The position numbers and the translations under genes were made by a program. Source: Dehalococcoidia bacterium UBA3254 (GTDB lineage Bacteria > Chloroflexota > Dehalococcoidia > Dehalococcoidales > UBA3254). From it: 9,813 bases of DNA. Below the pieces are notes generated by a model. The model worked only from the letters and a program-made list of their open reading frames with translations, had not been told where the DNA came from and did no database searches. The DNA is taken from assembly GCA_002362735.1 (NCBI GenBank), contig DEUU01000469.1:1-9813 (forward strand). The letters are read 5' to 3'. Positions 7,528-9,813 of this stretch are shown here, piece after piece (the stretch's first letter is position 1; each line of letters begins with the position of its first letter).

Positions 7528-7565
7528 TTTAGTTAGATAATATAATGAAATTATAATCAACTAAA
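7528..7565. repeat. Long AT-rich imperfect hairpin before the kinase operon
   Basis: The contiguous right arm at 7550-7565 (ATTATA, ATC, AACTAAA) pairs with the left arm TTTAGTT, GAT, TATAAT (7528-7546). This makes 16 bp broken only by a bulged A (7535) and AA (7539-7540), around a GAA loop. Two TATAAT hexamers (7541-7546 and 7552-7557) lie inside it and could be -10 boxes for the kinase operon, but no good -35 box accompanies either. The structure could be an operator, a terminator-like element, or the edge of a mobile remnant. The rest of 7338-7607 shows nothing else recognisable. Confidence 0.45.
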
Positions 7566-7607
7566 ATTTGAGTCACAAGAGGGATACTGACAAACAATTA
7601 GGAGTGA

Positions 7608-7634
7608 ATGCACTATAAGCGGAGTTTTGATTGA
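7608..7634 (+). CDS. Possible 8-codon leader ORF coupled to the kinase
   Basis: An ATG at 7608 with TAGGAG three bases upstream opens an 8-codon frame (MHYKRSFD). It ends at TGA 7632-7634, overlapping the TTG start of the kinase as TTGA. The arrangement would allow translational coupling into the kinase. The frame is very short and its ribosome binding site is rather close, so it may be chance. Confidence 0.25.
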   Translation: MHYKRSFD

Positions 7635-8806
7635 CATCCAAACGAGAGCTTTTAAATCGAACAAGAATTATAGACAAGCGCTTTTTAATTCGTCAATGGT
7701 TTTACGTAGTAATTCTGGCGCTCGTCTGGATCCAGATATTGTTGTTCCCTACTGGACCGGATTACCTCTTTTCATCAATTCTACTTGGAATCGGCGCAAG
7801 CATTTACACCTCTTTTAAGATGATCCAACCTCTAAGGTGGCATGAATCTATCGTGATCAATGTAATCCTTTTTTCGCTAGATGTATCAGTATGTTCCATT
7901 TTGGTAATCTTAAGTGGAGGAATACACAGTCCCTTTATCCTGTACTCACTAGCCCCCGTTGTCACGGCTGCTATTTTACTAGAGCGAATATACACATTTG
8001 TGATCGTTATGGTGACTTTTGGCTATGTGCTTGCATCATTCTTTATACATTCGACCACCGGAGTACCAGATTCGATGGCTGAGTTTAACGACTTTGTAAT
8101 ATATCTGCTTGCTCTTTTCCTGGCGAGCATACTTCCTTATCTCATGAATGTGAAAAACAGACAACTCTTTACGGTAAAGGCGATTCTATTCGAACGCCAG
8201 CAACTAGCACGCGAAATTCATGACAGTCTCTGCCAAACTATATATGGAATACGTTGGCAGATTCAGATGCAACGCAATGGTATGTCACGATCTGACCAAT
8301 CGCTCGCTGATAAAAAAATCGACAGTCTTTTAGAGGAAGCTGAAACAGATGCCAGAAACCTCATCAGTTCACTAAGAAGTCATAAATTGGGTGGTTCGTT
8401 TGTAGACGAACTAAAGACATACTTGAATAAATGTGAGACAGAATACGGGATTAGTTATGAACTTAAGGAATATGGTCTGAATCAAGATTTAGATGAACTT
8501 GTCCAGAGCGAGGCCATGCACATTTGTGAGGAAGCATTACGCAACGCGATTAAACATTCAAAATGCAATAATATTGTTGTCCAACTCTTCAATTCTAATA
8601 GCCAACTGAAGGTAACAATAGCTGATAACGGGTGCGGTTTTAACAAGACCAGTCAGATGGACGGTCGAGGCTTGACGGTAATGAAAGAGAGAGCTGAATC
8701 TGTTGGTGGTCATTTAGATGTTATGAGCAGTCCCGGAATTAGCACCAAAATCCAACTGGAGGTTCCGAGAAAATGTCCATTGGAAGTGCTACTTTCAACC
8801 CAATAA
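7631..8806 (+). CDS. NarL/DegS-type membrane sensor histidine kinase
   Basis: This is a 391-residue sensor kinase of the HisKA_3 / HATPase_c type (NarX/DegS/LiaS class). It would autophosphorylate on histidine and pass the phosphate to the regulator encoded next. The N-terminal third (residues 22-170) holds about five or six membrane segments with little extracellular loop, so it may sense a membrane or intramembrane signal; no known sensor domain is evident. The H-box is REIHDSLCQ with H197. The ATP-binding domain shows the N-box EEALRNAIKHS (N305), the G1 box DNGCGF (D332) and the G2 box GRGL (345-348). An in-frame TGA lies directly before the TTG at 7631, so the start must be there or later. 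GCGGAG at 7619-7624 is well spaced for this TTG, and the first membrane segment begins soon after. The end overlaps the regulator gene by 34 bases. Confidence 0.92.
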   Translation: MTSKRELLNRTRIIDKRFLIRQWFYVVILALVWIQILLFPTGPDYLFSSILLGIGASIYTSFKMIQPLRWHESIVINVILFSLDVSVCSILVILSGGIHSPFILYSLAPVVTAAILLERIYTFVIVMVTFGYVLASFFIHSTTGVPDSMAEFNDFVIYLLALFLASILPYLMNVKNRQLFTVKAILFERQQLAREIHDSLCQTIYGIRWQIQMQRNGMSRSDQSLADKKIDSLLEEAETDARNLISSLRSHKLGGSFVDELKTYLNKCETEYGISYELKEYGLNQDLDELVQSEAMHICEEALRNAIKHSKCNNIVVQLFNSNSQLKVTIADNGCGFNKTSQMDGRGLTVMKERAESVGGHLDVMSSPGISTKIQLEVPRKCPLEVLLSTQ

Positions 8807-9420
8807 GCGTACTGGTCGTTGACGATCATCCGGTTGTGCGCGAAGGTCTAAATATTGCAGTCAGCAGTCAGCCAGATATGAAAATAATTGGAGAAGCTGA
8901 AGACGGTATCGAAGCCGAAGAAAAGGCACTTTCGCTTAGACCCGACATTATTATGATGGACATAAACATGCCTTGCCGTAATGGACTTGAATCAATGTTG
9001 AGCATCAAAAAGAAATTAGAGGGGGTTAAGTTCTTGTTTTTAACGGTTTCTGAACAAGAGGACGACCTTCTTCGGGCCATGCGTTTTGGTTCAGATGGAT
9101 ATTTACTTAAGAAGACCAATATTAAAGATGTCATCGATGCTATAAGAAGAGTCGTACGGGGTGAGGCGATTCTATCACGGGAGATGACATCTAAGCTTTG
9201 CCTCGAGTTAAAAAAGGCTGGAGAAGAGCCAACCCTGAGCCCTAGGGAGAAAGAGGTACTCTCACTAATTGGTGATGGCTTAACGACCGTAGAGATCGCC
9301 AATAAACTTTTCATTAGTAAGGGGTCCGCTTCAACCTATGTACACCGGATTATTGAGAAACTTCACCTGAGGAACAAGGCTGAAGCTATGGCGTATTCCC
9401 TCCGGCATACCCCGCGATAA
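8773..9420 (+). CDS. LuxR/NarL-family response regulator
   Basis: This is a 215-residue response regulator with a receiver domain (about residues 10-130) and a C-terminal LuxR-type helix-turn-helix (about 148-212). The receiver has the acidic pair D17-D18, phosphoacceptor D63 in MMDINMP, T91 and the conserved K113 in LLKK. The output domain carries LSPREKEVLSLIGDGLTTVE, then IANKLFISKGSASTYVHRI, which are typical of the family. The start codon reads ATG at 8773, with GGAGG ten bases upstream inside the kinase gene. The 34-base overlap indicates translational coupling with the kinase. It would bind promoters as a dimer after phosphorylation. Its targets are unknown; autoregulation, or control of the downstream DUF4418-like gene, is a reasonable guess. 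Confidence 0.94.
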   Translation: MSIGSATFNPISVLVVDDHPVVREGLNIAVSSQPDMKIIGEAEDGIEAEEKALSLRPDIIMMDINMPCRNGLESMLSIKKKLEGVKFLFLTVSEQEDDLLRAMRFGSDGYLLKKTNIKDVIDAIRRVVRGEAILSREMTSKLCLELKKAGEEPTLSPREKEVLSLIGDGLTTVEIANKLFISKGSASTYVHRIIEKLHLRNKAEAMAYSLRHTPR

Positions 9421-9471
9421 TAGTCTCCTCAGATACGTTCTAAATCTTCTTGACTCACTCTGCTTACTTTT

Positions 9472-9522
9472 TTGTCTGTAATGAATTGAATGACAGGATT
9501 GTTCAATTTAAATGACAGACAA
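9472..9522. repeat. Long nested inverted repeat after the regulator gene
   Basis: Outer arms TTGTCTGT (9472-9479) and ACAGACAA (9515-9522) enclose inner arms at 9482-9490 and 9502-9510 that pair over 9 bp (one G-T wobble). Together they give a 17-bp stem with a 2x4 internal loop and an 11-base apical loop. No T-run follows on the + strand (a TTTTTT precedes it instead), so it is not a standard terminator. It may be an operator, an mRNA-stabilising structure or a small palindromic element. Confidence 0.5.
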
Positions 9523-9617
9523 TGGTATTTATACAGCTTAATCTAAAAATATAGTATCGATAAACATAAGCATAAAAGCCCTTCCGTCCCCCCCAATATT
9601 TGTTTGGAGGAATGAAA

Positions 9618-9813
9618 TTGTTTAAGGTAATGGGAATAGTCATTATACTAATATCCATAGCCTTGGTAGCTATTCCAAGGTTTACCGACTGCGAGTCTCA
9701 GGGAAAAGCGATTGAGGTAGCTAACAGTGTGCCTGTTCCGATGAAATGTCACTGGTCGGGTATTGCTGAAATAGGGGTGGCAGTACCGATGTATATACTT
9801 GGTGCCGTGATGA
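9618..9813 (+). CDS. DUF4418-like small membrane protein, N-terminal part
   Basis: This is the N-terminal 65 residues of a small integral-membrane protein that runs off the window end. A hydrophobic segment (MGIVIILISIALVAIPRF) is followed by a cysteine (TDCES), a linker, and the motif MKCHWSGIAEIG leading into a second hydrophobic segment. An MxCHW-x-AEIG motif after the first helix is characteristic of DUF4418 proteins, which have no established function. The start is uncertain: GGAGG at 9606-9610 is only one base from an ATG at 9612 but seven bases from the in-frame TTG at 9618, so the TTG is preferred here. The two choices differ by two residues. It is the next gene on the + strand after the two-component operon, about 190 bases downstream, and could be one of its targets. 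Confidence 0.75.
   Translation, partial: MFKVMGIVIILISIALVAIPRFTDCESQGKAIEVANSVPVPMKCHWSGIAEIGVAVPMYILGAVM

Noticed and set aside
8868..9314. 148-codon open frame on the - strand
   Set aside because: It is antisense to the response regulator, with serine-rich shadow composition.
1..9813. CRISPR array, complete tRNA or rRNA genes, phage genes
   Set aside because: No regularly spaced repeats, complete RNA gene or phage-type gene was seen on either strand.

Overview
The window is bacterial chromosomal DNA of moderate GC. Most genes are preceded by clear Shine-Dalgarno sequences, and several starts are TTG. The gene set (short NfeD proteins with a slipin, a NarL-type two-component pair, a DUF4418-like protein and an IS630-family remnant) fits an anaerobic Chloroflexota (Dehalococcoidia-like) or Firmicutes-like bacterium. 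This placement is an impression from gene content, not a proof.

Left part (1-4461, all + strand): the 3' end of an ArsB/NhaD/SLC13-type membrane permease is followed 11 bases later by a two-domain universal stress protein, probably in one operon. After a 125-base gap with its own promoter-like sequence comes a 907-residue P-type cation ATPase. Its cytoplasmic motifs are intact, but its membrane ion-site residues fit neither the SERCA nor the MgtA pattern.

Middle part (4571-6692): a short NfeD-like membrane protein on the - strand faces a second short NfeD-like protein and a slipin (stomatin/SPFH) on the + strand. The NfeD and slipin on the + strand overlap by one base (TAATG) and form an operon. 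The divergent spacer holds a near-consensus sigma-70 promoter (TTGACA-N17-TATTAT) with a perfect 6-2-6 dyad at the expected transcription start. The - strand gene may be transcribed without a leader.

Right-middle part (6693-7630): about 940 bases without an intact gene. It contains a decayed N-terminal piece of an IS630-family transposase on the - strand, with two in-frame stops and the catalytic part missing. It also holds a short stretch resembling the 3' end of 23S rRNA and a long imperfect hairpin just before the next operon.

Right part (7608-9813, + strand): a NarL/DegS-type membrane sensor kinase (TTG start, overlapped by a possible 8-codon leader ORF) and its LuxR/NarL-type response regulator overlap by 34 bases. 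A 17-bp interrupted hairpin follows, then the start of a DUF4418-like small membrane protein that runs off the window.

I did not find a clearly new multi-gene system. The best leads are the ATPase with atypical ion-site residues, the divergent NfeD/NfeD-slipin arrangement with its dyad promoter, and the unexplained structured sequences bracketing the two-component operon.
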